In this document: in pieces, positions 23,401 to 35,400 of the stretch | Numbering within the stretch: the first letter of the stretch is position 1 | Layout: each line of letters starts with the position of its first letter | Assembly: GCA_940337035.1 (NCBI GenBank) | Contig: CALNHX010003536.1 | Coordinates: forward strand, 62,001 to 126,000 | Direction of reading: 5' to 3' | Source: Agriotes lineatus | Taxonomy: Eukaryota > Arthropoda > Insecta > Coleoptera > Elateridae | Length of the DNA stretch: 64,000 nt | The notes under the pieces: generated by a model | Told to the model about the DNA's origin: nothing | The model's database searches: none | What the model saw: only the letters and a program-made list of their open reading frames with translations | Translations under genes and position numbers: made by a program

Positions 23401-26400
23401 GCATAGTAAAATATTGCAAATTTATGAATTATTAAACTTACAATATTTAAAAATAAACATAATGAAAGTTTGCAAAATTAAAAGTAGTTGTAATTCAACG
23501 ACAAACCGAAAGAATGATAAATTTTGACATTAAAAATTAACACATAACCATAATTATGAAAAAGTTATACCAACACGAGGTATAAAAATTTCCTAGCGTT
23601 TTAATCACATATCTACCAACATTGTACCACTTTGACAGTTATTATAGAAAAAAAAAAATACCTTATATGTGATACACTATGTATATACGTGATAAATTCA
23701 TGTACTTATATAATATGTTTTCTGTTTATAAGTTTGTTTATACTGTGTTGCCAATCATTTAGGTGTTTACTACTGTTATTACTTTAATATTCCTATTATA
23801 TTTTGTAATGAGGTTTTCCCGTGGAATAAATAAATAAATAAATCAATAACATATCAAATAATAGAAAACCAGGGTTGATATGATTTCCCTCAGCCCAAAA
23901 AAACCCAGTGGGTTTTTTCGGGTAAAACCCACCTGATAAAACCCGGGGGTTTTAGACTAAATGTGTTTTTTTTCAAAAATTGGCAGAGGCAAGTATTTTA
24001 AAGCTATAAGTGGTATCAAATACAATAACAATTTCAATAATTAATAAATCATGATTTTTTCAAACTAGAGATTTTTGCGGAAATATCTGTTTTCGTGCCT
24101 TTTGTACCAGAAAAAGTAGTTTTCCAAACGACGTCTGACTGAGAGTCTGCGAGCCTAAGTCTATTAGTCTGTTTGCATCCTCTCTACAGCCCAGACGGTG
24201 TAATAATGCATCGCCATGAACTGTTTACGTTATCGGGGGTTCTGTTTGATTATATAGTATGAATTTTGTGTTTACATTAGCACGATGTTTTCATCATCTG
24301 GTGTTGCTGTATATACAATTTTCTTCTGAATAGTTCTTTTGTCGAAAGCATAGTTTTTGGAAAATGGCAGAATTACATTTTTACAAAGATTTTCTTGAAA
24401 CCCAAAAATTAATGGGAATATATATTTTATTCGCAACCATATATGTAATGTTAACATTCCTGACCTCATTTGAGTGGGGGAAGTCGTACATTTCAGCCCG
24501 CTACTTCCCGCACTCGCTTCCCGCTCAAGTGCGGGAAGTACATTCCCGACCGCTGAGTAGGTAGGGACACTGGGAATCTCGTTCATCCATTTTTCCAATT
24601 ATTGTTTAGAATAAAGTGGTTGCGAATAAAATAGTATACAAACCTCGACAGGAAGTTTCCTTAGTCTCGAGATAATAGCGAAGCGTCTCAATCAGCTAAC
24701 TAATCTCTCGACAGTAATGAAACACTTCCCATCTCGGGCTGTAATATACTATTTTTAAACTTTATTATCTATTACGTAATTGTCTATAACTTTTGTCAAA
24801 AACTTTTGTGTTTTTTATAAGACGTATAGGTTTTGAATTTTTCTATTTTTACCAAAATAATGAGAATGATTTTTTAAACTGTTTTAATATTAACTATAAC
24901 TTTTGTCAACATTTTTTTCCCAAGAAGTACAGGTTTTAAAGCCACAAAATTAAGTTTTTACGAGCAGTAAAGAAAATCGTGTGATGGCCACATCTAATTT
25001 TTTATACTGGGAAATCATTGAATGACAGTGAAAACTCCTTACTGCAAAATATAATTTGATAAATCTACTTGAAGTATACGTAAAACCCCATTTACATTAT
25101 TTACATATTTAAAGAATGTTTACTTCTGTATTTGTAAGTAAATTACCTTTTATTTAACTATAAAAATTAATATTCATTCAGATTTTTACCGATTTTTACA
25201 TAAGGTACCTAAATGCAAGAGACAGCGAATTTATCTAAAACCCAAAAAACCCGGAAAAACCCAAAAACCCCAGTAGGCAGATAATTTCTGAAAAAACCCA
25301 GGTTTTTGCCAACCCTGTAGAAAACTGAAAATTGGTCTAGAATTTTTATTAAATAAAACAACTGTATCAGATATGCATAATGGAAAATTATATCAGTTTT
25401 GGCCATAGAAAATTGCGCTGTAGTTGTTATGAAGATTAAAACAATTGACTATCACACATCAATATCATTGATTTGTTAGAAGAAAACTGACGATTGGTCT
25501 CAAATTTTTATAAAAAGCACAGCAATTGTTTGTTAGATATGAAAAACAGAACAGAAAATTGCCCTATGGTTTGTATAAAGACCAAAACAATTGACTATGA
25601 CACATCAATAACACTGATTTGGTAATAGAAAACCGAAAACGGGCCTAGAATTTTTTTAAATAAAACAATTGTCATATCTAGACATTTACGTTATAAGATA
25701 GCCCTTTAGTGAAGACATATTGAAAGAAATCAGTAAGCCACAGAAAATGTTTGGTCAGTTCAAAAATACTAGAACACCCTGCAAAACGTATCGAAAACCA
25801 GTTACGGAGATAGAAACTCTATCTATAATCACCAGTTTAAAAAGTACTTCGAGTGAGGATATACAGTGACCGCCAAAAAATCAGCATCAAATGGAGAGAA
25901 ATGTTCACTTTCAAAAAAAAAAAAAAAAAACAAAATTACGGCAATAATTTGCCAAAATCCAAAAAGTGCTATTTTTGGGGGAAATTAAATAAGGATTTTT
26001 TTAGCGTGTGTTAATTTTCGCTACCCGAACAATCCCAAGATCAGAAAACAACTTTTGTTCAATTCTACTGTTGATACTTGTTGTTTCTTACTTGCATACA
26101 GAACGAAAAAGCGTTTGTTTTGCTCACTTATGTTGTTTGCTATGACAACGGAGGCGAAAGCAGTGAGGTAAAAACTTGTTACACAAAAAATTTGCCCCAC
26201 TCTCGAAATATGTCAATTTCGAGATTTGCAGGTTAAAATTTGCGTTAGTCTGTGTCTAATAACAAACAAATGTTACAGAAAAAATGTGTGAACTCACATT
26301 AAATGGAGTATAAATAATTTTTGGAGAGGTGTTTCGGACCATTACTGGGACTACTTTTTTGTTTTTTTGACAATATTTCTTAAACTACGAGTTTGTTGGA

Positions 26401-29400
26401 AAAAATCTTTCATAGCTTTTTTAAAGTAAATTAAATTTGCTACAAAATGAGATCGAAATCGCTTTTGTAAGTTATATAGTTACCGAGATACGGCTTTTCA
26501 AAGATTGACCTTTTTTTTCCAAAAAGTGAAAATTTTAAGTTTTCTCGTTTCGAATCGGATACCGGCAAAATGACACGTCTTACAGAAAAGTCAGGTGCGC
26601 ATGAAACTTGTAGGGAATTTCATAAGCTTTAATTTGAGCTAAGGCTGGTCCTTGTAGCTCAGATAGTCTCGTCAGAAACGACAAGAAACAAAGAGATGAA
26701 AAAATGCTTTTTTAGTTGAAAGTTGAGTAACGTCGTTTCCTCCACCAACACCTTAATTAATGTTTTTTTTTTCATGTTCCATGTTGGCGGAAAATGTATA
26801 ACTTAGTTAGAAGAACTCTTGGAAATGGCCAGCTCAGGTGAAAGGAACTGGTAGGGAGGGCAAGACCACTAAAGGAACCTCACCCCAAGATCAGCCGGTG
26901 TTTTTATTTCTTTTGTTCCCCCTTCCAGCCCAACCGAACCCGAGAAAAGTCTTTTTCGTACGACAGTTTAGTTGTTGAAACCGCCGTAAAAGTATGTAGA
27001 AGTTTATTTTATAATAAGTGAGTGTATAATAATACTAAATACCGGGTGACTATAAATGATTGTGATTTTTTTCCTTAGATTGGCACTGTTTATGTTGGTG
27101 GCACTGTAAGTCTATGTCAAATTCAATGTTCGCAGGTTAGGTTTTGCGTCATTCTGTGTCAAAACTGATGCAAAACCTAACCTCCTAACCTCGAATTTGA
27201 CGTAGACTTACAGTGCCACCAACATAAACAGTGCCAACCTAAGAAAAAAATCGCAATAATTTATAGTCACCCGGTATAACAAGAGATTTATATTCGCTCC
27301 GCTCATATTTTATCTCTTTGGCGACGTTTTGCGACGGTTTGGGCGACGCTTTGCGTTGCTGTGTGATTTTAAAAATAAATTTAATTATTTTAATACCTTT
27401 GATATGCACCTGACAGCAGAAATTAAATACTTTAGAAAGATAGCAGGGAAAACCAAGCTGGACCACCAAAAGGTGAGAAGAAGCAATTAAAATGGTATGG
27501 ACATCTACAAAGACTAGATAGAAATAGACTACTGAAAAAAGTAATGGAAAGCAAAGAAACGAAGAAATGTAAAAGAGGAAGACTGAGACTTACCTGAATG
27601 AAATGCATAGAAAAGATAGGGAAAGCAAGGGGAAAAACGATAGAAGAAATGAATAAAATAACAAAGGACCGTAAAAGATGGAAGAAATGGGTAAAGGACA
27701 CGGAACAAACAAATATCCACTTTTTGGAAAAAAGGTCAATCTTTCAAAAGCCGTATCTCGGCAACTATATAACTTACTTGATCTCATTTTGTAGAAATTT
27801 AATTTACTTTAAAAAAGCTATGAAGAGTTTTTTTCAACAAACGCATAGTTCAGGAGATATCGTCAAAAAACCGGAAAAAGTATGAAAAAATTGCTGTTTT
27901 TTGACCACCATTCAGCGAGCACAGCTTTCTGAGGGTTGCAAATCTGGATTTAAAATCGTAGTAATGGTCCAAAACACCTCTCCCAAACATTATTAATACT
28001 CCATTTAATGTAAGTTCCGATGTAACATTTGACTGGGCTCGACGTTAAACACGAACAAATTTTATTTCGAACCAAAATTGAGAAAAAAAAATTTGCACAT
28101 CTACAGAATTTAATTAAATTGCTCTTGAGACATTTCTTTAATTTCATATCCAAATTGTATAAGTCCATTTTTTCTTCAGAAATTTCAATCTTTAAAATCC
28201 TATTTGTTGATTGTAAATCTATAATTTTGACATTTTCTTAAGAATGGTTTTAATCATCTACATAAAATGTGACTTAATACACTATTGTTCTGTGATAACC
28301 GATATATAATAAAAAAAGCCACTACAACTCACTTGGTAGTCTTCTTCGTCTATAAGCAGCGCATTGAGGGCCTCGTTGATTGCCTTGTTGTTTAGGCTCT
28401 GCACCGAACGCAGGTAAGATTTCACGAGCTGCAAGTGGCCGGTTTTGGCGAAGAACGCCACAGCTCTCGTGTGGTCCATTCGGGGCGCAAGCACTAACAG
28501 CAAATCGTTCAACAACAACGGCTTAAAATCTAGGTAGAATTGAATAGCTTTGTAATACAGCTCTATGTTGGCTACTTTGGTGATGATGTCCTTGAAGTGG
28601 CCCTCGCGCCAGGCCTCCGTGGGATGCGCCATCATGGCTAGCACGGCGTTGTCGTACTCTTCGTATTTGTCAAACAAGAAGACTAACTCGGCCCAAAGGT
28701 GCGCCTGCTCTGCGGCTCTAAGAACCTGGAAACAAAACAAACGTAAAAATGCCATTAAAAAAATCAACCAACCTACCTTAGGTATATTCACACGCGACCA
28801 GAATAGTTCCAGGTGCTCCTTCATCTTGGCGGGTTTATATTTAGAATAGAGTATAGCTAATTCCGTGAACATGCCCATGTGGGCCCGCTCGAGGCCGAGG
28901 GCGGCCTCGAGGAGCCCGATCAGCTCCTCGAAGTACCCCCGGTCCTGGTAGTAGTTGATGAGATCTTGCAGCTCGTCGGCGTGGACGACGATGTGCATTC
29001 CGCACATCTGTGCCAGTCTGAACTCCTCGGCATCCACACAGGCAAAGCAGACTTCCTTCCAGGTGCGCGTGCTGTTGGCCTTACGAGCACTGTCCACGGC
29101 TCCCTGTAATAACGATTTACGTAAGCTTACAGCTATTAAAAACTTTGGTTAAATCTGACTCACCTGGAACTCCTTGAGATGGACCAAGGTGATGGCTAGT
29201 CGTGCGAAGTTCGACACATTGTTGTACAGCAACTTGGCGGCGTCATACATTTTGTCGTCGAAGCACCGATCCCCAATTTTTTGTATATCTGCATGGTTCG
29301 GCCCACTGATAAATTCCTCCAAATCCGCTAACCGCCCCGTTTTTGCATAAGAATATATAAGTTCCGATTCGATATAACTCTCCCTCGCCTTCTTGCGTGC

Positions 29401-32400
29401 CATTTGCAAGTACCTAAAAGAAAATGGGGGTGTGATTGACAAAACTATCGCTGTAGTCGCAGCCAACGTACCTGACCAAATCCTCCCACGAGTTGTTCTT
29501 CGACGCCGTCTCCACCACGGCCATGTAGGCGCTGGGGTCGTCGGCTTTGATGTAGGAGTCGATGGCCTCCTTCACGAGCCCCTGGTTGAGCTGCGCCTTG
29601 GCGAGCTGGCTCCACACGGCCGGTTCGTTGCACCTCTCGGCGAACTCGTAGGCTCGGTCGAGGTTGTTGACCTGGTCGATCAAGACCTGTATGGCTGAGG
29701 TGTTGACGTCGAACTTCTTGAAAATCGCAAACGCCTCCTCGTACAGGTGGTTGTTTATTGCAATGTTCGCTATGTCTGGCGCATCGTAGTTGTCCAGGCG
29801 GTTTATGTAGTCCATGACGCGGGTCGCATCGGCCTTAATTGCTAAGAAAAGAAATCGGATTAGCAAGATTCGCCATGGAACATGCTGGGGAAGTATTTCT
29901 TGACGTATTTTTATATGCAATGTATATCTAATTCCTCTCATTTTTAATAGTTTTTTATGTGCACTTCATATACTTTTAAAGCAATTGTAATGGGCCTGAT
30001 TCGTAGCACCTTTGAGTTATTTAATAATTACACATGCTAAGAGTAAAGCTGTACTGTACTTTTTATATTTGTAGCAATTAGGTTAAGAATGTATTTAAAT
30101 AGCAAAGGAAACAGCAACGACGCATTGACAGTGCTTTGCCCGAGTTTTTGTGCGATAAGCGGTCAGTCACGTGCAGGTTGCGACAGTGCGCAGAGGCCTG
30201 CGAGCTATGACTGACGTGTGAAGCCTGGAAGTGAAGTAGTGAACATATAGGGTAACATTCTTAAATAGCAGCTAACACTTTGTTTCTGAAGGCTAACATC
30301 CAGCTTCGAGAGTGTGGTGCTACCTTGGAAAGCATCTCCGAGGACCAGATACTTCACAGCAGGGAGCTGCTGCATCGGCTTCAGGTGGAGTCTATCGATT
30401 CTAGTATAGAACGTGCCAAGGAAAAATCAGGTTAGTTCATTCAAAAGCAAGTTAATTTATAGTAAGCACAGCTTCGAGAGCGTAGTGCTACCTTGGAAAG
30501 CATCTCCGAGGACCAGATGAGTCTATTGACTCTAATATAGAACGTGCCAAGGAAAAATCAAGTTAGTTCATTCAAAAGCAAGTTAATTTATAGTAAGCAC
30601 AGCTTTGAGAGCGTAGTGCTACCTTGGAAAGCATCTCCGAGGACCAGATACTTCACAGCAGGGAGCTGCTGCATTGACTTCAAGTGGAGTCTATTGATTG
30701 TAGTATAGGACATGCCAAGAAAAAACCAGGTTAGTTCATTCAAAAGCAAGTTAATTTATCGAAAGCACAGCTTCGAGAGCGTAGTGGAAAGCATCTCTGA
30801 GGACCAGATACTTCACAGCAGGAAGCTGCTGCATCGGCCACAGCAGGAAGCTGCTGCATCGGCTTCAAGTGGAGTCTATCGATTGTAGTGGTTACGCCAC
30901 CGCATTAAGTGGGTAGGGTTAAACGTGAGCCGCACTGCATTAATGAGGGTAGTGGCTACATACCGTGTTAAGTGCATAAATCATACCACATTAAAATGAA
31001 CTAAACGGTGTGTTCGGAACATATTACTGGGACTGTCTTGATAGCATTAATACTTGATTTATTGAGAGCGTAGTGCTACCTTGGAAAGCATCTCCGAGGA
31101 CCAGATACTTCACAGCAGGAAGCTGCTGCATTGGCTTCAAGTGGAGTCTATCGATTGTAGTATAGGACATGCCAAGAAAAAACCAGGTTAGATCATTCAA
31201 AAGCAAGTTAATTTATCGAAAGCACAGCTTCGAGAGTGTGGTGCTACCTTGGAAAGCATCTCAGAGGACCAGATACTTCACAGCAGGAAGCTGCTGCATC
31301 GGCTTCAAGTGGAGTCTATCGATTGTAGTGGTTACGCCACCGCATTAAGTGGGTAGGGTTAAACGTGAGCCGCACTGCATTAATGAGGGTAGTGGCTACA
31401 TACCGTGTTGTGCATAAATCATACCACATTAAAATGAACTAAACGGTGTGTTCGGAACATATTACTGGGACTGTCTTGATAGCATTAATACTTGATTTAT
31501 TGAGAGTGTAGTGCTACCTTGGAAAGCACATATCCGAGGACCAGATACTTCACAGCAGGAAGCTGCTGCATTGGCTTCAAGTGGAGTCTATCGATTGTAG
31601 TATAGGACATGCCAAGAAAAAACCAGGTTAGTACATTCAAAAGCAAGTTAATTTATCGAAAGCACAGCTTCGAGAGCGTAGTGCTACCTTGGAAAGCATC
31701 TCCGAGGAGCAGATACTTCACAGCAGGAAGCTGCTGCATCGGCTTCAAGTGGAGTCTATCGATTCTAGTATAGAATATGCCAAGAAAAAACCAGGTTAGT
31801 TCATTCAAAAGGAAGTTAATTTACCGAAAGCACAGCTTTGAGAGCGTGGTGCTACCTTGGAAAGCATCTCCGAGGACCAGATACTTTACAGCACAGCAGG
31901 AAGCTGCTGCATCGACTTCAAGTGGAGTCAATCAATTCTAATATAGAACGTGCCAAGGAAAAACTAGGTTAGTTCATTCTAAAGCAAGTTTTAATGAATC
32001 GAGAGCACAATCCAAAGCTGTACTGTTAAATACTTAGGAGCATAGCAAACTAACTGTAAGATTGCATCACTATTGAACGCAGCGTCGTGTGCATCATCGA
32101 GTTAGTGGTTACGCTACCGCATTAAGTGGGTAGGGTTAAACGTGAGCCGTACTGCATTAATGGGGGTAGTGGCTGCATACCGTGTTAAGTGAGTAGTATG
32201 TGCATAAATAATACCACATTAAACTGAACTAAACGGTGTGTTCGGAACATATTACTGGGACTGTCTTGTTAGCATTAATACTTGATGTTTTATTCCTTGT
32301 ACTCTAAACAAGTTATAAATGCATGTAGAACGTAGCCTTTAGCATGTAGCGATTTCATTAAGCTTTACTGTTTATTGAGAACGTAGTGCTACCTTGGAAA

Positions 32401-35400
32401 GCATCTTCAAGGACCACATACTTCACAGCAAGGAACTGCTGAATCAGCTTCAAATGGAGTCAATCAAAAGCAAGTTAATTGATCGAAAGCACAATCCAAG
32501 GCTGTATTGCTAAATGCATCACAGCAACTGACTGTAAAATTGCATTACCTTTGAACGCGGTGCCGAATGCATCATCGAGTAATTGTTAGTGGTTTCGCTA
32601 CCGCAATAAGTGGATAGGGTTGGAAAACATCTCCGAGGACCAGATACTTCACAGCAGAGAGCTGCTGCATTGGCTTCAAGTGGAGTTAATCAATTCTAGA
32701 ATAGAATGTGCCAAGGAAAAACCAGGTTAGTTCATTCAAAAGCAAGTTAATTGATCGAGAGCACAATCCAAGGCTGTATTGCTAAATACTTGCAGCATAG
32801 CAACTGACTGTGTAAGATTACATCACCTTTGAACGCAGCATAGTGTGCATCATCGAGTTAGTGGTTACGCTACCGCATTAAGTGGGTCGGGTTAAACTTG
32901 AGCCGCACTGCATTAATGGGGGTAGTGGCTAAATACATGCTGCACTGCGTTAAGTAGGTAGTATGCGCATAAGTCATGCCGCTGAACGATGTGTTCGGAA
33001 CATATTACTGGGACTGTCTTGTTAGCATTAATACTTGATGTTTTATTTTTGGTACTCTGCACAAGCAATAAATGCCTGTAGAACGTAGCCTTTAGCACGT
33101 AGCGATTTTATTAAGCTTTACCGTTTATTATTGACGGCATATAACATTTGTATATTGTCGTTTAAGAGTAAAGCTGTATTGATACCCATAGCCACACTAA
33201 GGTAAGAAACAAGTCTTCTGCATTGATGACTCAGTTAGCTAGCAAACAAAGGGAAATTTAAATTCAAAGTAACATAAGATAGGGACTAAATAAAAGCTGC
33301 ATTACACAGTCTGTGAAGATATTGTACGCTACTGATTTCAAATGATATAGTATAATGTTGATACCCCATGAGCTTTAGTAGATAGTGGAGGGTGGAGGTT
33401 AAAGCCATTAAGGTAGATATTAATTAACTAGAAAATATGATGGAAATAGTGAAACACTGTCCAGCAAAGTAATACGATGAGAACAGAATCTGTACGTGAA
33501 ATCTAGGAAATTGCTAGAACTGAGTAAATAAACACTTGCTTCATTCAAGTTAACCCGTTACAGGGATGTTATGCCGCTCACCCTCCCTCGATTATAGAGA
33601 AATAGAGTCTATTGTTAATTGTTTAAACGTTTTTCATTGGTGTTTGCATGCCTTGTGTCTATGTTTTGTACAGGAACCTAGATGGTGTAAGTAAGTGTAA
33701 GTTGATGCCATTTAAGGTAGGTTTGATTCAGCTGTTTGCAGTCGCTACCTCAGGTTGTGCCAAGGTGATAGTAGAAAGGCTAGTTCCACATTCGGGTGGG
33801 CTCACCTATGGTTTAATGTTGTTAACAAGTTTTCGTGCTGTAACAACGCTTTGAGACGTTCTTTATTCTGTCTTGGGCATTCATTATAGCTGCAAGTGCG
33901 AAACCCTAATTAACCCCTCGGCTGTTCATTACGAGGTTCACAGTTCTACATGCAGTCAACGACCTTGACCCAGTTGCTACCTTGAATGCACATTCCTGGA
34001 TCGATTTCTGTATTTGCCCTGGCTTAGCCTCCGTTGTCCCGTGCTGGCCATACGTGAGCTATTCGAGTCGGCCTGGGAGCTCAACGAAAGGAAATTGATG
34101 TGATGTGTACTGATTCCCCTTTGTTAACACTGAGATATTGTGTGCCTCTTTAGCACCTTCGTAAGTTGCCTTGCTGCCTTATGTTGCGAGAAGGTCCTGC
34201 TGGAGTTCCCTCAGATCCCCACGGGTTTTACCTTTACATTGGAACTTTTGCCGTATGTTTACAGTTCGCTGAAGGAACTCCATGGGTACCCTCAAGGCCC
34301 ATTCAACGAATTATTTTCTTCTTAGAAGCCTAATTTAGTCTCCGCGTCACTTTAAAAAGACTTATTGACCTCAATAATGACACAGTCCAATCCCGGAAAT
34401 CGTTTGTTACTTATTTATCACCATATTTTTTACCTATATTTAGAGAATAATCACCTGTACCCTGTACTGGCCTGTATACTACTTATTATGTGATTATTAC
34501 ACTGTGATATTAGTGCATTGTCTTGTTTATGTTACTGCTACCTAGATTCGTGTGCTTTCTTTCAGATTATTGTGCTACTTTTGAGTTGACGAATTCCCTG
34601 TGATACCTGGATACAGTTGCCGTTAGTTAAGATTCGTTGGCGCCCGTTTTTGGTAGTTAATTTATAGCACTTAAAGAACTGCATACCGTCTCCACTGAGG
34701 TAGCCCGGCCAGCAATTGTATTCACGTAGTCATTTGACTTTGAGAGTATTTAACCGACGAATTAAAATCTCGTATGAAGCTTATTTAATTAATACCTTTT
34801 CAAACTTTCAATTGTTTCTAACTAAATGAAGTTATTTCAGAAATTTCTTGCGTTCCTCCTGAATAAACCAAAACTTACTTACGTTTTTGATCAAAATTGA
34901 CCAAGGAATTTTTTGTTTGACAGATAATAAAAACCGATAGAAATATGGTAGAGATAAAAATAGTTGCATAGATCATGGTTAATGATTACTCTGGGGCTAT
35001 AAGGCATTATAGGCTAACAATAGACCAACCAGAAATAAACAATCGCCAAGGATGGAAAGCCAGAAATGCCCAGTACCAAATTATGGAAACATACAAAGAT
35101 AGTACCAACCTGTTAAAATCAGAAGATTCTGCAGGTTCCGGTGGTCGGAGAACACCGAGTTGTCCAAAACAATCTTCTCCAGCAACTCGATCAGTTCGTT
35201 AGGCAAGTCGGCGGTCATAAAGGCTTTGACAGTAACGGATATATCTTCAGGATCTTGAGTTTCGTTCAGAGCAGTCTGCACTACTTGGTCGATCAGCTGT
35301 CGTCGGTACGGATTGCTCTCATTCAGCACTTCGGCCCACATCTCCGCCTCGCGTCTCTTCACCAAGTAACGGGCCTCGGATTTAAACAGCGAATTCTCGT

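Larger units (their letters stand above)
20717..23843 (+). mobile_element. Non-LTR retrotransposon, deleted and split
   Basis: It is inserted in the satellite between CACATA and TCAATAAC. It has a T-rich 5' leader, an ORF1 start with a zinc finger (21485), an endonuclease region (21840-23225) split by a palindromic MITE, no recognisable polymerase, and a 3' region ending in AATAAATAAATAAATAAA (23824-23842). CR1- or Jockey-group affinity is likely but not settled. Confidence 0.8.
19370..25690 (+). repeat. Interrupted satellite, ~130-145 bp unit
   Basis: Units share CCAAAACAATTGACTATCAC, ATTGGTCTAGAATTTTTAT, AAGCAATTGTTTGTTAGATA and GGCCATAGAAAATTGCCC. Segments survive at about 19370-19611, 19795-19878, 20441-20716, 23844-23869 and 25318-25690. 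Removing the intervening elements rejoins the unit cleanly. Confidence 0.8.
26267..28031. mobile_element. Long inverted-repeat element, 1.77 kb
   Basis: The arms at ~26267-26525 and ~27718-28031 are inverted copies. Shared motifs include CAAATGTTACA at the ends, CATTAAATGGAGTAT, GAGAGGTGTTT and GCTTTTTTAAAGTAAATTAA. The arms differ by indels. The interior carries a nested MITE and a retrotransposon 3' fragment. No target duplication was seen. Confidence 0.6.
18055..28332 (-). other. Chc: Chc intron 13 (10.3 kb)
   Basis: The intron is bounded by donor GTGAGT after exon 13 and acceptor TTTTGCAG before exon 14. Its length is explained by a satellite and at least six separate mobile elements, listed individually. 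18055-18600 and 28032-28332 are plain AT-rich intron. Confidence 0.9.
29842..35109 (-). other. Chc: Chc intron 9 (5.3 kb)
   Basis: The donor is GTTGGT after exon 9 and the acceptor TTCTTAG before exon 10. Most of it is the exon-like cassette repeat (29992-33335). 33336-35109 holds no recognised gene, and its open frames are unremarkable. Confidence 0.9.

Noticed and set aside
27177..27200. CCTAACCT motifs as interstitial telomere repeats
   Set aside because: Only isolated CCTAA copies occur, not a tandem TTAGG array. They belong to the MITE core.
33648..34325. Two short plus-strand open frames in intron 9
   Set aside because: No similarity recognised and no conserved context. Treated as background.
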